A stretch of DNA of 55,879 nucleotides from Candidatus Atribacteria bacterium (GCA_029556475.1 JAKQEP010000081.1:67130-123008); one strand, 5' to 3'; counted from the first letter of the stretch, positions 30,720-40,865 are shown. Made by a program: numbers and translations. The notes: generated by a model not told the origin, from the letters alone.

Positions 30720-31574
30720 CTATTCCACCCTTTTAATTTTAGCTACTAAACTATGAAAACCAATTTCTTTATATCCCATTAATCCACTTGGCCGGAATAT
30801 CATAGTTAATACTAAGGCGGCACCATAAAAAACTAATCGCCATAATTTGGCAAACCTAAAAACTTCAGGTATAAAAACGAAGATATAGGTTGCAACAATC
30901 GGTCCAGTGATGCTGCCTATTCCACCACACACCACAGAAGTTAGAATTTGAGTGGATTGTTCTAAAGTAAACATAGCTGGTTGAATAAAACCATAGTAAT
31001 GAGCAAATAAGCCTCCTGATAACCCACAAAATATTGCACTTATAAAGAAGGAAAAATATTTAGTTTTAAATAGAGGGACACCAAGCATTTCAGCTGCAAC
31101 AGCGTCTTCTCTGACCTCAACCATTCTTCTGCCGTATTTTGAATAAATTAAATTTCTTGCAATTAATACAGATATGATTATGGCGATAATGACAACCGGT
31201 ACGGTGCAACAAATTCTTATGCCGGGCAAACCCCTGGCTCCCTGAGTTATTTTTAGATTTTCCAAAATTACTCTGACTGCTTCCCCGAACCCCAACAGAG
31301 CAACCGCCAAGTAATCACTCCCCAGGTTTCCTTTAATAGTAGGATAACCAACTAACAAACTAATTAAACCTGCCAGTAAACTACCAAATATGAGGGCTAA
31401 AATAAAAGGAAAATGGTAGAAATAGGTTAATATTGCAGCACCATAAGCTCCAATAGCAATAAAAGCAGCATGTCCAAATGAAAAAAGCCCTGTAAATCCA
31501 GTAAAGATTGTCATACCAATGACAGCCACTACATTTATCGAAGCTACAATAAAAATCGTACTGATATATTCCAC
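30720..31574 (-). CDS. livM: Branched-chain amino acid-type ABC transporter permease LivM
   Basis: GLFSFGHAAFIAIGAYGAAILTY, REDAVAAEMLGVPLFKTKYFSFFISA. Confidence 0.92.
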   Translation of the reverse strand: MEYISTIFIVASINVVAVIGMTIFTGFTGLFSFGHAAFIAIGAYGAAILTYFYHFPFILALIFGSLLAGLISLLVGYPTIKGNLGSDYLAVALLGFGEAVRVILENLKITQGARGLPGIRICCTVPVVIIAIIISVLIARNLIYSKYGRRMVEVREDAVAAEMLGVPLFKTKYFSFFISAIFCGLSGGLFAHYYGFIQPAMFTLEQSTQILTSVVCGGIGSITGPIVATYIFVFIPEVFRFAKLWRLVFYGAALVLTMIFRPSGLMGYKEIGFHSLVAKIKRVE

Positions 31575-31618
31575 AGAAATATTTCCCCCTTATCGTTCTT
31601 CATCATCAATAAAGATTG

Positions 31619-32491
31619 CTACATCTTTTCTTCATATTTTATTCCAAAAAGGCCTAATGGTTTTAATAAAAGTATTAGAATTAACATTGAAAAAGAAAAT
31701 ACATCCCTAACTACTGAGGAAATATAAACAGATACGATAGTTTCAATAATTCCAAGAATAAATCCACCAATAATGGCACCTGGCAGACTACCAAGACCAC
31801 CAATAACCGCAGCAATATAAGCTTTATTGGTAATCCACCCCATCTGCGGATAAACCATATATCTCAATCCCATAAATACTCCCGAAATACCTGCAAATAT
31901 GCCCGACAAAAAGAAAACATTTCTTATTAAAACATTAAAATTTGCCCCCATTAGAGATGTGGCAATTGGATCGGCGACACCTGCCCTTATTGCCATTCCA
32001 ATCTTTGAATTATTTAGAAACAGGTGTAAAAGAATAATACAGATAATAGAAACAAAAAAAGAGTAAATGTCTATCAAACCTATGGTACTAGAAAATATTT
32101 CAAGATAGTTTTTAGAAAAAACCCGGGGATAGGCATAAAAGTTTGAACCAATTGTAGAATAGACCAAATTCTCAAGCATAATAGAAATTCCCATTGCAGT
32201 AATGATTAAATAGAGTGATGGCGCATTTCTTTCTCTTAAAGATCGGTATGCTAACCTTTCGTTGATAACTGACAATATACCTGTAATAACAGCTGTAATG
32301 ATTATTGATAAAAAAAATGGTATCCCAATTATAGAGCAGAACAGATATCCCACATATGCACCTATCATAATCATTGCTCCATGAGCGAAGTTGCTGAAAT
32401 TTAAAATGCTGAAAACTAGACAATAGCCCATAGCCATTAAGGCATATATGCTGCCAATACCTAATCCGGTAACCAGTGTTTGTAAAAACAA
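31619..32491 (-). CDS. livH: Branched-chain amino acid-type ABC transporter permease LivH
   Basis: GLGIGSIYALMAMGYCLVFSILNFSNFAHGAMIMIGAY; AYIAAVIGGLGSLPGAIIGGFILG. Confidence 0.93.
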   Translation of the reverse strand: MFLQTLVTGLGIGSIYALMAMGYCLVFSILNFSNFAHGAMIMIGAYVGYLFCSIIGIPFFLSIIITAVITGILSVINERLAYRSLRERNAPSLYLIITAMGISIMLENLVYSTIGSNFYAYPRVFSKNYLEIFSSTIGLIDIYSFFVSIICIILLHLFLNNSKIGMAIRAGVADPIATSLMGANFNVLIRNVFFLSGIFAGISGVFMGLRYMVYPQMGWITNKAYIAAVIGGLGSLPGAIIGGFILGIIETIVSVYISSVVRDVFSFSMLILILLLKPLGLFGIKYEEKM

Positions 32492-32641
32492 TATAAATCC
32501 CCTCCTGCCTGATTATTTTACCAATGGAATATTTTTACAGCTGTCAGATTCATCTACCCTAAAAATATAATTGAGTAACAAGAATCTGACAGCTGTAATT
32601 TATATAATTAACAATGTTAATCTCTTAACATGAATGATATA

Positions 32642-33799
32642 TTAACTTTCCCCTGAATAGCTCATAACATATTCAAATTTCCCATCTTTCACAACATTAA
32701 TAACTGCAGGCTTGTCAAATGGGTTGTGGGTCGCAGGATCAATTGAAAAGTTGTCGGTGGTAAGAACTTTTATATTCCTGGTGTCCTCAATAGCCTTGGC
32801 TAAAGCCTCACCATCAGTAGTTCCCGCTCGCTTTATAGCATCTACTACTAATAATAACGCATCAACAGCCATTACAGGATTGGGAAGAACTGGATCTGTG
32901 CCGTATCGTGCTCTATATTCTTCTAACCATTCACTTAACATCGGGTCTGCTAAATCCGCTAAATTGGTAAAATAAAATCCTTCAGTAGCATCCCCACCTA
33001 TAGTCATTAAATCAGGGCTGCCTACACCATCCCCTCCCATAAATGGTGCCTTAATACCTAATTCGCGGGCTTGTTTGGCAATTAAACCTGCTTCTTTTTG
33101 CATTGTTGGTATATATAAAATGTCAATATTTACTGAAGAGGCCTTAATTTTCCCCAAAATGGCTCTGAAATCCAACTCTCCGCTACGGAATGCTTCCTTG
33201 TTGATAATTTTACCTCCCAGGGCGGTAAAATTATCTATAAAGTAATCGGCTAACCATGAAGAATAATCTGATCCAACATCATAAACAATTGAAGCATTTT
33301 TTGCTCCTAACTCATTAAAGGCAAAATTAGCTGCGATTTTACCCTGAAAAGGATCAATAAAACAAACCCTGAAGGCATACTTAAATGGTGTACCATCTTC
33401 TCTTATAGTGGCAAAAGGATTAGTGGGAGTGGTCCCAATTTGTGGGGTTTTACCATCCTCTGCAACAGTACGTGCAGCAATAAAAGTACCACTTTGGGCT
33501 ACTCCAATGATGGCTGCCACATTGTCCCTATCTATTAATCTCTGATTTACAATGACAGCTTCAGGAGGATTTGCTCTGTTATCATATTCAACTATCTCAA
33601 TTTTCTTTCCCAGTACTCCTCCTTCTTCATTAATCTTATCTGCTGCCATTCTAAGAGCATTCAATTCTGATATTCCCCACATGGAAGATGGTCCGGTTAA
33701 TGATACATTGGCACCAATTTTAATGATGTCACCCTGAGCAAGGGCAAAAGAACAAAACAACATTAAAAACAGAATAGTAATTATACTTTTTTTATACAT
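32642..33799 (-). CDS. livK: Branched-chain amino acid-type ABC transporter substrate-binding protein LivK
   Basis: Signal peptide; IKIGANVSLTGPSSMWGISELNALRMAADKINEEGGVLGKKIEIVEYDN. Confidence 0.93.
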   Translation of the reverse strand: MYKKSIITILFLMLFCSFALAQGDIIKIGANVSLTGPSSMWGISELNALRMAADKINEEGGVLGKKIEIVEYDNRANPPEAVIVNQRLIDRDNVAAIIGVAQSGTFIAARTVAEDGKTPQIGTTPTNPFATIREDGTPFKYAFRVCFIDPFQGKIAANFAFNELGAKNASIVYDVGSDYSSWLADYFIDNFTALGGKIINKEAFRSGELDFRAILGKIKASSVNIDILYIPTMQKEAGLIAKQARELGIKAPFMGGDGVGSPDLMTIGGDATEGFYFTNLADLADPMLSEWLEEYRARYGTDPVLPNPVMAVDALLLVVDAIKRAGTTDGEALAKAIEDTRNIKVLTTDNFSIDPATHNPFDKPAVINVVKDGKFEYVMSYSGES

Positions 33800-33870
33800 C
33801 TTTTCATTTCTCCTTTTTATACTATTTTTTACTAAATAATTTCAAAAATCATTCTATATGTTCAGTCCTT

Positions 33871-33977
33871 CTCTTGACCACCCCTTTCTTCAGAGTATTA
33901 TATTAGTTCTCATCTTCTTCTGATATATTATAAAAATATAATTATATTATATCATGGAATTATGAGATATTATTTTT
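33871..33977. repeat. Direct repeat copy R1 (pairs with 39237-39343)
   Basis: CTCTT-ACCACCCC-CTT-AGAGTATTATAT... then an identical 49-bp block ATATATTATAAAAATATAATTATATTATATCATGGAATTATGAGATATT at 33923-33971. Confidence 0.85.
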
Positions 33978-34100
33978 CAAAATTTGAAATTCTTATGAAT
34001 AGACCTCTTTTCAGACAATAGGTGGACAATTCTTTTATAAGAATAAATCTGGAGTATCAGGCTAATTAGATGTTTTCAATCTTTAAATTAATAATGCGTT

Positions 34101-34210
34101 TTCTAAAATATGCCCTTCTTTTAACTTAACATATACCAGACGCCTGTGCATACCCACACCCTTGGGAATGGTCAATGAAATGGCATCATCTATACCCTCA
34201 ATGGCCTTTC
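34101..34210 (-). pseudogene. Relic fragment of a second ddh-like gene
   Basis: Minus strand reads [36 protein letters not shown], matching ddh at about 27459-27569 in the same orientation. Confidence 0.92.
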
Positions 34211-34320
34211 TTCTCCATATCTAGTATATTTGAGTTTATCAGAATAGTATTTCTTTAATATGATCGATGATAACTAACATTTTGATTTTAGAGTTTTCTT
34301 ATAGGGTTTTGTTGATTCAT

Positions 34321-36006
34321 TTAAAATTTATCCCTAGAAAAATTCAAACCCCTATTTTTTGTTATTATGAAATTATCCTCTATTCCTATTCCAAAAATTT
34401 TTGTATGCCATTGATATTCAATAGCTGCAACCATTCCAGAACTGACTTTCTCTTCAGCATATTTTAGGAAAAAAAGTGTTACTGGTTCTTGTAATCCCAT
34501 AAGATGCCCAACATTTCTTTCGTAAATATCAGCAAATATTTCAACATTTGATGACAATAAACCAATATTTTTAAAAAAATTTTTATCATTTTCAATTTTG
34601 GATACAGCTAACTGATATATTTCTTTACCTTGCATTCCAGACTTAATATTCGGTATTACTTCTTTTATCATATACTCTTCTAACTTTTTATATGCCTGCA
34701 TCATTTTTTTTTCTAAAATAAGTGTTCTGGTAATATCTGAAGCAGCATGATGAATACCCTGGTGATCAAAAATTGATACTCCAGCATCTAATTTCAGACT
34801 TTTAGTATTTTTATCTAAGTAATATTCAGTTGGTAATGAAGGAATGACAGTTCTACTTCCAGAGGAACAAATTGTCAACATTGGTTCTATATAAAATGGT
34901 ATGTTATGGTTATTTTTAAATTCTTGTAACTTTAATTCGTAATATTTTTCTATATCTAGTTCCGATATTTGTTCTTGTTTGTTTATTTTATTTTTTGCCC
35001 ACTCTAATGCTTCTTCAATAGCATATACAGTTGCTCTCGAAGCAATAATATAATAAGAAAGATCTTCCCAACCTCTGTTTTGACGAGATTTTCTTATACA
35101 ACTAATACAACCTTGCACTTTATCTATATGAATTTCTAATTCTTTAAAAAAACTTGTAGAAATGTGGTCCTCTTCAATTCCCAAAAAACTACAGTTAGAC
35201 ATTTTTTTAAGTATTTCAACAAATATATTAACTTCTTTACCCTTTCCAAACTCTTCTAAAGGTTGTTTAGAAAATAAATATACATTATTTTCCCCTTTTT
35301 TATATAAAGCAGATAATTGATAATTCTCTTGATATTTTTTCAAGCCATATCCAGTTATTTCCTGTAAGCCTAAGGGAGATGTGCATAAAACCGCATCAAT
35401 TTTATTTTTTTCCATTTGTTCATCTAAACTATCGAAACGTGATTCAGTCCTTTTGAAAATTAATTCTTCCAAGTAACTTTTTAAAGGTGATTTGTTAACT
35501 AATTCAATTGCTATTTTGTTTGCCTTATCTCTATCAATATTCATTTTGTCTATTATTTCATTTTTAGAAATTACATACATATTATAAATTGGATTATATT
35601 TCTCTTCATCATCAAATTTCACAATATATTCATTTAGAAGTAATTTATAAATTGAAACAGGAATATTTTTTTGAACCAAAATTTGTTCACTTGTTTTAAA
35701 AATTTTTTTAAATGCACTAATAAAATCAGGGTAAATATGCTCGCTGGGGATTTCAAAGGTAAAATATGGACTATAATATATGATCTCAATATCTGGAGGA
35801 AATGAATTTAATATTTCTTTCTGAGCATCTAAATTTCCCTTTTCTAAATGACATGCAAATAAATATTTTTTATTATTAAACTTGATAATTTTTGGTGCAG
35901 CTACTTTATAGCTATCAAAACTAACAGAAACAGATGTGAACATCTTCATGACATTTATATTAAGTAATGATGAAATTTCATTAATATCAGTTATCAATTT
36001 TATCAT
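34321..36006 (-). CDS. M24 (creatinase/aminopeptidase-fold) family protein with long N-terminal extension
   Basis: LKLDAGVSIFDHQGIHHAASDITRTLIL (Asp ligands), ERNVGHLMGLQEP (His), GMVAAIEYQ and FGIGIEDNFIIT (Glu); ~180 aa N-terminal region not assigned. Confidence 0.75.
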   Translation of the reverse strand: MIKLITDINEISSLLNINVMKMFTSVSVSFDSYKVAAPKIIKFNNKKYLFACHLEKGNLDAQKEILNSFPPDIEIIYYSPYFTFEIPSEHIYPDFISAFKKIFKTSEQILVQKNIPVSIYKLLLNEYIVKFDDEEKYNPIYNMYVISKNEIIDKMNIDRDKANKIAIELVNKSPLKSYLEELIFKRTESRFDSLDEQMEKNKIDAVLCTSPLGLQEITGYGLKKYQENYQLSALYKKGENNVYLFSKQPLEEFGKGKEVNIFVEILKKMSNCSFLGIEEDHISTSFFKELEIHIDKVQGCISCIRKSRQNRGWEDLSYYIIASRATVYAIEEALEWAKNKINKQEQISELDIEKYYELKLQEFKNNHNIPFYIEPMLTICSSGSRTVIPSLPTEYYLDKNTKSLKLDAGVSIFDHQGIHHAASDITRTLILEKKMMQAYKKLEEYMIKEVIPNIKSGMQGKEIYQLAVSKIENDKNFFKNIGLLSSNVEIFADIYERNVGHLMGLQEPVTLFFLKYAEEKVSSGMVAAIEYQWHTKIFGIGIEDNFIITKNRGLNFSRDKF

Positions 36007-36108
36007 TATTTTTTTCTCTCCTTATTAAAATCCACTTATTCATCAAAAATGTATTATTTATAATATTCATTATTGCCTTAACCAATAAAATATTAATGAT
36101 ATTTTATA

Positions 36109-37410
36109 TTAATGTATCATTAAACGAGGTAAAAATGTTACTATTGTTGGAAAAAAATATAATATCACAATATCGATTAACATTATTATAACGAAGGGTA
36201 AACACGCTCGTGCAACAAACCAGAGATCCTCATTTGTTATTCCCATAAGTATAAATAAATTGAAACCTAAAGGAGGAGTAATATTTGATATACAAATTAA
36301 GATAATCACAAAAATCCCAAACCATAAAGAATCGAACCCATAAAGTTTTATTATAGGTAGTACAATTGGACAAGTCATAACAATTATTGAAATTCCATCT
36401 ATGAAACAACCCAATATAACATATACTAACATGAGGATTAAAATCAAAACAAATGGAGTTAAATCAAGGCTTGCAATATAATTACTTAAACGATATGGAA
36501 TTGCTAAATATCCTAAAGCCACAGAAAGATAACTTGCTCCACAAATGATTAAAAGTATCATTGAAGATGTCTTGATAGTATTTTTCAATGCCTTAATAAA
36601 TTCATTAACAGTGATTCCTTTAGATAATAGTGCAAAAACCAATGAAACTGCTACTCCTACTGCAGCAGCTTCAGAAGGAGTAGCCCATCCTAAATATATA
36701 CTACCTAATATACTTAGAATTAAGAAAGATACAGGAAATATTTGTACAAAGGATGATAAATAATCAATAAATCTAATTTTTTCAATAAAAGTAGGGGTCA
36801 AATGTGGATTAAAAATTGAAATCATAATAATATAAATACTAAAAGTCAATGCAATGAGCAATCCAGGGAAAATTCCTCCTATAAATAATTGCCCTATGCT
36901 TTCGTTTGCTATAACGCCATATACTACCATCGTTAAGCTAGGTGGAATCAAAATACCTAAAGTCCCCGCAGATGCCACACTACCTATTGATAATTTTTTA
37001 TCATATTTTCTAGCTTCCAATTCTGGTATAGTAATTTTCCCTACCGTTGCAGCTGTAGCAGAAGTTGAACCAGTAATAGCAGCAAATATAGTACAAGCAA
37101 TAATATTAATATGAATAAGGCCTCCTGGAATAAGCCTCATCCAAGGGAAAAGTCCTTTAAATAAGTTTTTAGAAAGGTTGCTTCGAATCAATATTTCTCC
37201 CATAAAAATAAATAATGGTACTGCCATTAATGAGGCACTATTCAGGCTATTCCATGTAACAGTGGCCAGAAGTTTTCCTACAGGCATATTGGTAAAAAAT
37301 AAAAGGGAAAATAATCCTGTAAGATACAATCCTATACCAATCCACAGACTAGACCCAAGAAATATTATTATTAAAAAAATAATTGTTAAACTTTCTATTA
37401 TCAGTTCCAT
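36109..37410 (-). CDS. dctM: TRAP transporter large permease DctM
   Basis: LWIGIGLYLTGL, VPLFIFMGEILIRSNLSKNLF, ITGSTSATAATVGKITIPEL, IPPSLTMVVYG. Confidence 0.93.
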   Translation of the reverse strand: MELIIESLTIIFLIIIFLGSSLWIGIGLYLTGLFSLLFFTNMPVGKLLATVTWNSLNSASLMAVPLFIFMGEILIRSNLSKNLFKGLFPWMRLIPGGLIHINIIACTIFAAITGSTSATAATVGKITIPELEARKYDKKLSIGSVASAGTLGILIPPSLTMVVYGVIANESIGQLFIGGIFPGLLIALTFSIYIIMISIFNPHLTPTFIEKIRFIDYLSSFVQIFPVSFLILSILGSIYLGWATPSEAAAVGVAVSLVFALLSKGITVNEFIKALKNTIKTSSMILLIICGASYLSVALGYLAIPYRLSNYIASLDLTPFVLILILMLVYVILGCFIDGISIIVMTCPIVLPIIKLYGFDSLWFGIFVIILICISNITPPLGFNLFILMGITNEDLWFVARACLPFVIIMLIDIVILYFFPTIVTFLPRLMIH

Positions 37411-37469
37411 ATAAAGCTCCTGTTATTTATAAATAAATCAAATTTATAAAAGGTTATAATTATATAAAC

Positions 37470-37955
37470 TTAAATTTTTTCATAAAAATCATTATAAATT
37501 TTCTCTAAAAACTGAAATGCCATTATCAAGAATCCAAGGGGAATGAAAAATTGCGGAATGGCTATATAAGTCTTTGATACACCCATGGAACGAACTTTGC
37601 CAAGAACTGATCTCCAAAAAAGATTATAAGTAACACTAGTAAGATAAATGCAAAATATTAAACCAACAAAATCAATAATTTTATTTAAAATTAATTTATA
37701 CTTTTCAGGTAAAAATTCATACAAAGCAGTCATTTTTATATGGCTCCCGTCTCTTAAAGTGATTGCCATACCCATCATAACAATACCACATAAAAAATAA
37801 CCTGTAAATTCATCAGTAAAATACAATGAAGAATTAAAAAAACGTCTTAAAATAATTTCAACTAAAATCATGATTGTTGTTAAACAAAGCATAATTGCTC
37901 CTAAGTAAAAACAAAAATTAGTTATTCTATTAATACATTTTATTAATGTTTTCAT
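37470..37955 (-). CDS. dctQ: TRAP transporter small permease DctQ
   Basis: 161 aa with four TM segments; VEIILRRFFNSSLYFTDEFTGYFLCGIVMMGMAITLRDGSHIKM. Confidence 0.9.
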   Translation of the reverse strand: MKTLIKCINRITNFCFYLGAIMLCLTTIMILVEIILRRFFNSSLYFTDEFTGYFLCGIVMMGMAITLRDGSHIKMTALYEFLPEKYKLILNKIIDFVGLIFCIYLTSVTYNLFWRSVLGKVRSMGVSKTYIAIPQFFIPLGFLIMAFQFLEKIYNDFYEKI

Positions 37956-38042
37956 CGACTAAAACCTTCTTTCCACTAAAAATTGGCAGTGAGTTACATT
38001 TTAAAAAATATACCTCACTGCCAACTACATTTCACCTAATTT

Positions 38043-39038
38043 TTACATTTCACTAAGCGCTTCTTTTGCTTTCTCATAAATTTCTCGAGCTTCAACAGGT
38101 GCATTATCAAGCCATTCTTGTCTAACACTTTCAGTTATCGCAATTACTTCCTTCTCAAATTTTTCAGAAATAGGAATAATCTTAACTCCATTTTTCAAAA
38201 TTAGCTTTTTGTTTTCTTCTTCTTCGTCTCCACCTGCAATCCATACTTCATCTTCAATTTCTTTAGAAATTTCGACCATGAATACTTTCAATTCTTCACT
38301 TAGGCTATTAAACTCATCCAGATTAACAGTTACCATTTCAGTAGCCAGCATAAACATAATGGGTTGAAAATAATTCATTACTTCCCATAATTTTCCTTCA
38401 GCTCCAGTCGTAGCAGAAGTCAAAACAGCATCAAGCATTCCAGTTGCAACCGAAGTATAGACATCACTCCATGGAATAGCATAAGGAATTCCTCCTGCTG
38501 CTTTAATAACATCAGCACTGATTTTGTCATAAGTACGTATTTTTAAATTTTTCATATCTTCGACAGAAGTTATTTCTTTTTTAGACCATAAGCCATCTAG
38601 CCATGGGCCCATCCAAAGTATTTTTTGATTCCATTTTTCAGCGGCTTTATCAAAATAAGGTCTACAGATATTGGTAAATATTCTTCCTTTTTCCAAATTT
38701 GGTCCCATCATAGGAAGTGAATTTACTCCAAATATAATCTCTTGTCCCGCAACCGTCATATTAGTGATTGCACTCATTTGCACTAAATTATCTCCAACTG
38801 TTTGCAAAAGTTCAGGTCCTTTGTAACCAAGTGCTCCACTATATTGAACTATAATCTCCAATTCACCATTTGTTTTTTCATATACCATATCTGCAAATTT
38901 TTTAAGTGCTATACTATGATAGTTAGTGGGTGACCACTGGCTATTTGCATTCCAAGTTTCTTTTCCAAATATTGTTGAAATAAATAAAATATTTAACAAA
39001 AAGATAGAAATTAACAAAACTGTAATAAATTTTTTCAT
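38043..39038 (-). CDS. dctP: TRAP transporter substrate-binding protein DctP
   Basis: Signal peptide; KKFADMVYEKTNGELEIIVQYSGALGYKGPELLQTVGDNLVQM; LKIRTYDKISADVIKAAGGIPYAIPWSDVYTSVATGMLDAVLTS; SD GAGGT. Confidence 0.92.
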   Translation of the reverse strand: MKKFITVLLISIFLLNILFISTIFGKETWNANSQWSPTNYHSIALKKFADMVYEKTNGELEIIVQYSGALGYKGPELLQTVGDNLVQMSAITNMTVAGQEIIFGVNSLPMMGPNLEKGRIFTNICRPYFDKAAEKWNQKILWMGPWLDGLWSKKEITSVEDMKNLKIRTYDKISADVIKAAGGIPYAIPWSDVYTSVATGMLDAVLTSATTGAEGKLWEVMNYFQPIMFMLATEMVTVNLDEFNSLSEELKVFMVEISKEIEDEVWIAGGDEEEENKKLILKNGVKIIPISEKFEKEVIAITESVRQEWLDNAPVEAREIYEKAKEALSEM

Positions 39039-39236
39039 GTTTTACCTCTTTTATATAATTATAGAATTGAAATTACATTTTAAGTATAATAAATATGATG
39101 TTTTTTTATCACCTCCCTTTATAAAATCTTTATAAAATCCCTGAGCCCGGGCAACTATATTGTTGCAAATTAATCCATCTTTAATCAATTCAGTCAAAGA
39201 AGTAGCAACACCATGTTCTATGATGGTTTAACTTTT

Positions 39237-39343
39237 CTCTTTACCACCCCTCTCTTTAGAGTATTATATGAGCTCTCTGCTTTTTCTAATATATTATAAA
39301 AATATAATTATATTATATCATGGAATTATGAGATATTCTTTTT
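39237..39343. repeat. Direct repeat copy R2 (pairs with 33871-33977)
   Basis: Identical 49-bp core at 39289-39337 plus ~50 bp of similar upstream sequence; same orientation as R1. Confidence 0.85.
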
Positions 39344-39395
39344 TCAAATTAGCAATAATATTTAAATGTTACAATAGTTTCATATTGACAAAATA

Positions 39396-40865
39396 TTATA
39401 AAATTCCAGCATACTTGCAGGTGATCTCAATTAGTTTTACCAAGCCCTGAATTGTCCAGCGGGCTCTCTCAACAATGAGGTTACCATCATTATCTGTGGT
39501 ACCCAAACCAGGAGATACAAAGATATTGCCATCATAGGCAATGGTAGGAATTATTCCCATCTGAGAGGTACCCGATTGAAAAATGTTTGTTCCTGAATAC
39601 ATATCTTCAATGGAAAAAATTGGAATTCCAAAATTATTTTTTTGCCAGCTCTTTTCATAATTTATTTCAACGGCACCAGAATTATAGGATTTGGTAATCA
39701 TAAAATCATTTCTAATTTTTTCATTAATCTTTGCAAATTCTTGAACAGTAATATCATAAAGCTGGTCCACCGGGTCTGTTAATCGTTCTGGATGATCTCT
39801 TAGTACTTTAAGCGATGCAATAACACCAACCAGGGCTTCCTTGCCTGGGTCAACTGTTACATAGGCAGCCTTGCCATGCGATGCCCCTGTCCCCCAGCGG
39901 TCTCCATGTACTCCCAATGCCCTTCTAATATCTATTAGTAGTTCTTCTTTACCAATTATTAACCCGGCTGTTACGCAAGAGGCTGCTTTATCCATGCTAT
40001 AACACATAATATCAGCATTATTTTTCCTGATATCCATACCTACGAAAGGTGCTCCCCAGGCATTATCTACGATATAAGGCACATTATAATCCTGAGCAAG
40101 TTCGCCAATCATTTTTTGTAAAAGCGGGGTTCCCTCGCTATCTTTAACGCCATAACCATATCCTGGCGTATCATAACCAAGGGAAGTAAAGGCAGTTAGA
40201 TATGCTGCGTGTTGTTCTGCAGTCTTTTTTAATACCTTCATAGAAGCTTCTGGATCAACGTTGCTTAACTGAACACAGGGATGATACTTTATACCATGAC
40301 AATCATAGTTAGCTCCTTCCAAAGGAACAATTATACAATCTAAATTGTTCTGTCTTTTTCCGTAAAAACCTAGCTCTCCGGGGGTTGTGCCACGGTCAGC
40401 AAAAATATCCTTGTACTTACCCGGAAATGGACGTCCATAACTGCCATGGTGATGTAGGTGTTTCTCATAAGGAATAATGTATCTGGAACGATAATTGTCA
40501 CCTCTGCCCTGCATAGGCGGTGTGGCAAGTACATCAAAAGAAACCCATAAGGCACCTTCACAGGTGTTTATTGCTACACCATCATATTCATCACCATAAA
40601 CATCTTTTACAATTTCTCTGATTTCCTCGTCAAATACATTGTTGGGAATAATTCTTTCTCCATAATAAGTTTCGGCCTCTCTAACTTCTTTAAATGGTAA
40701 TCCATGACACCCGGAAATTGCACCAGTAAGACCGAATTTTCCCCTTATATCTTTTGGAATACCAATTTCATCAGCAGCTTTCCTGGCTTCAGCATAAATA
40801 TTGGGTATATTCTGTTGTAAATGACGATACAATTGAAATTTATACTTGAAATCTGTCATTCTCAC
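39396..40865 (-). CDS. Fold-type-I PLP-dependent enzyme, function unassigned
   Basis: VPYIVDNAWGAPFVGMDIRKNNADIMCYSMDKAASCVTAGLIIGKEE has the Asp...Ser-x-x-Lys arrangement of PLP fold type I; 489 aa. Confidence 0.7.
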   Translation of the reverse strand: MRMTDFKYKFQLYRHLQQNIPNIYAEARKAADEIGIPKDIRGKFGLTGAISGCHGLPFKEVREAETYYGERIIPNNVFDEEIREIVKDVYGDEYDGVAINTCEGALWVSFDVLATPPMQGRGDNYRSRYIIPYEKHLHHHGSYGRPFPGKYKDIFADRGTTPGELGFYGKRQNNLDCIIVPLEGANYDCHGIKYHPCVQLSNVDPEASMKVLKKTAEQHAAYLTAFTSLGYDTPGYGYGVKDSEGTPLLQKMIGELAQDYNVPYIVDNAWGAPFVGMDIRKNNADIMCYSMDKAASCVTAGLIIGKEELLIDIRRALGVHGDRWGTGASHGKAAYVTVDPGKEALVGVIASLKVLRDHPERLTDPVDQLYDITVQEFAKINEKIRNDFMITKSYNSGAVEINYEKSWQKNNFGIPIFSIEDMYSGTNIFQSGTSQMGIIPTIAYDGNIFVSPGLGTTDNDGNLIVERARWTIQGLVKLIEITCKYAGIL

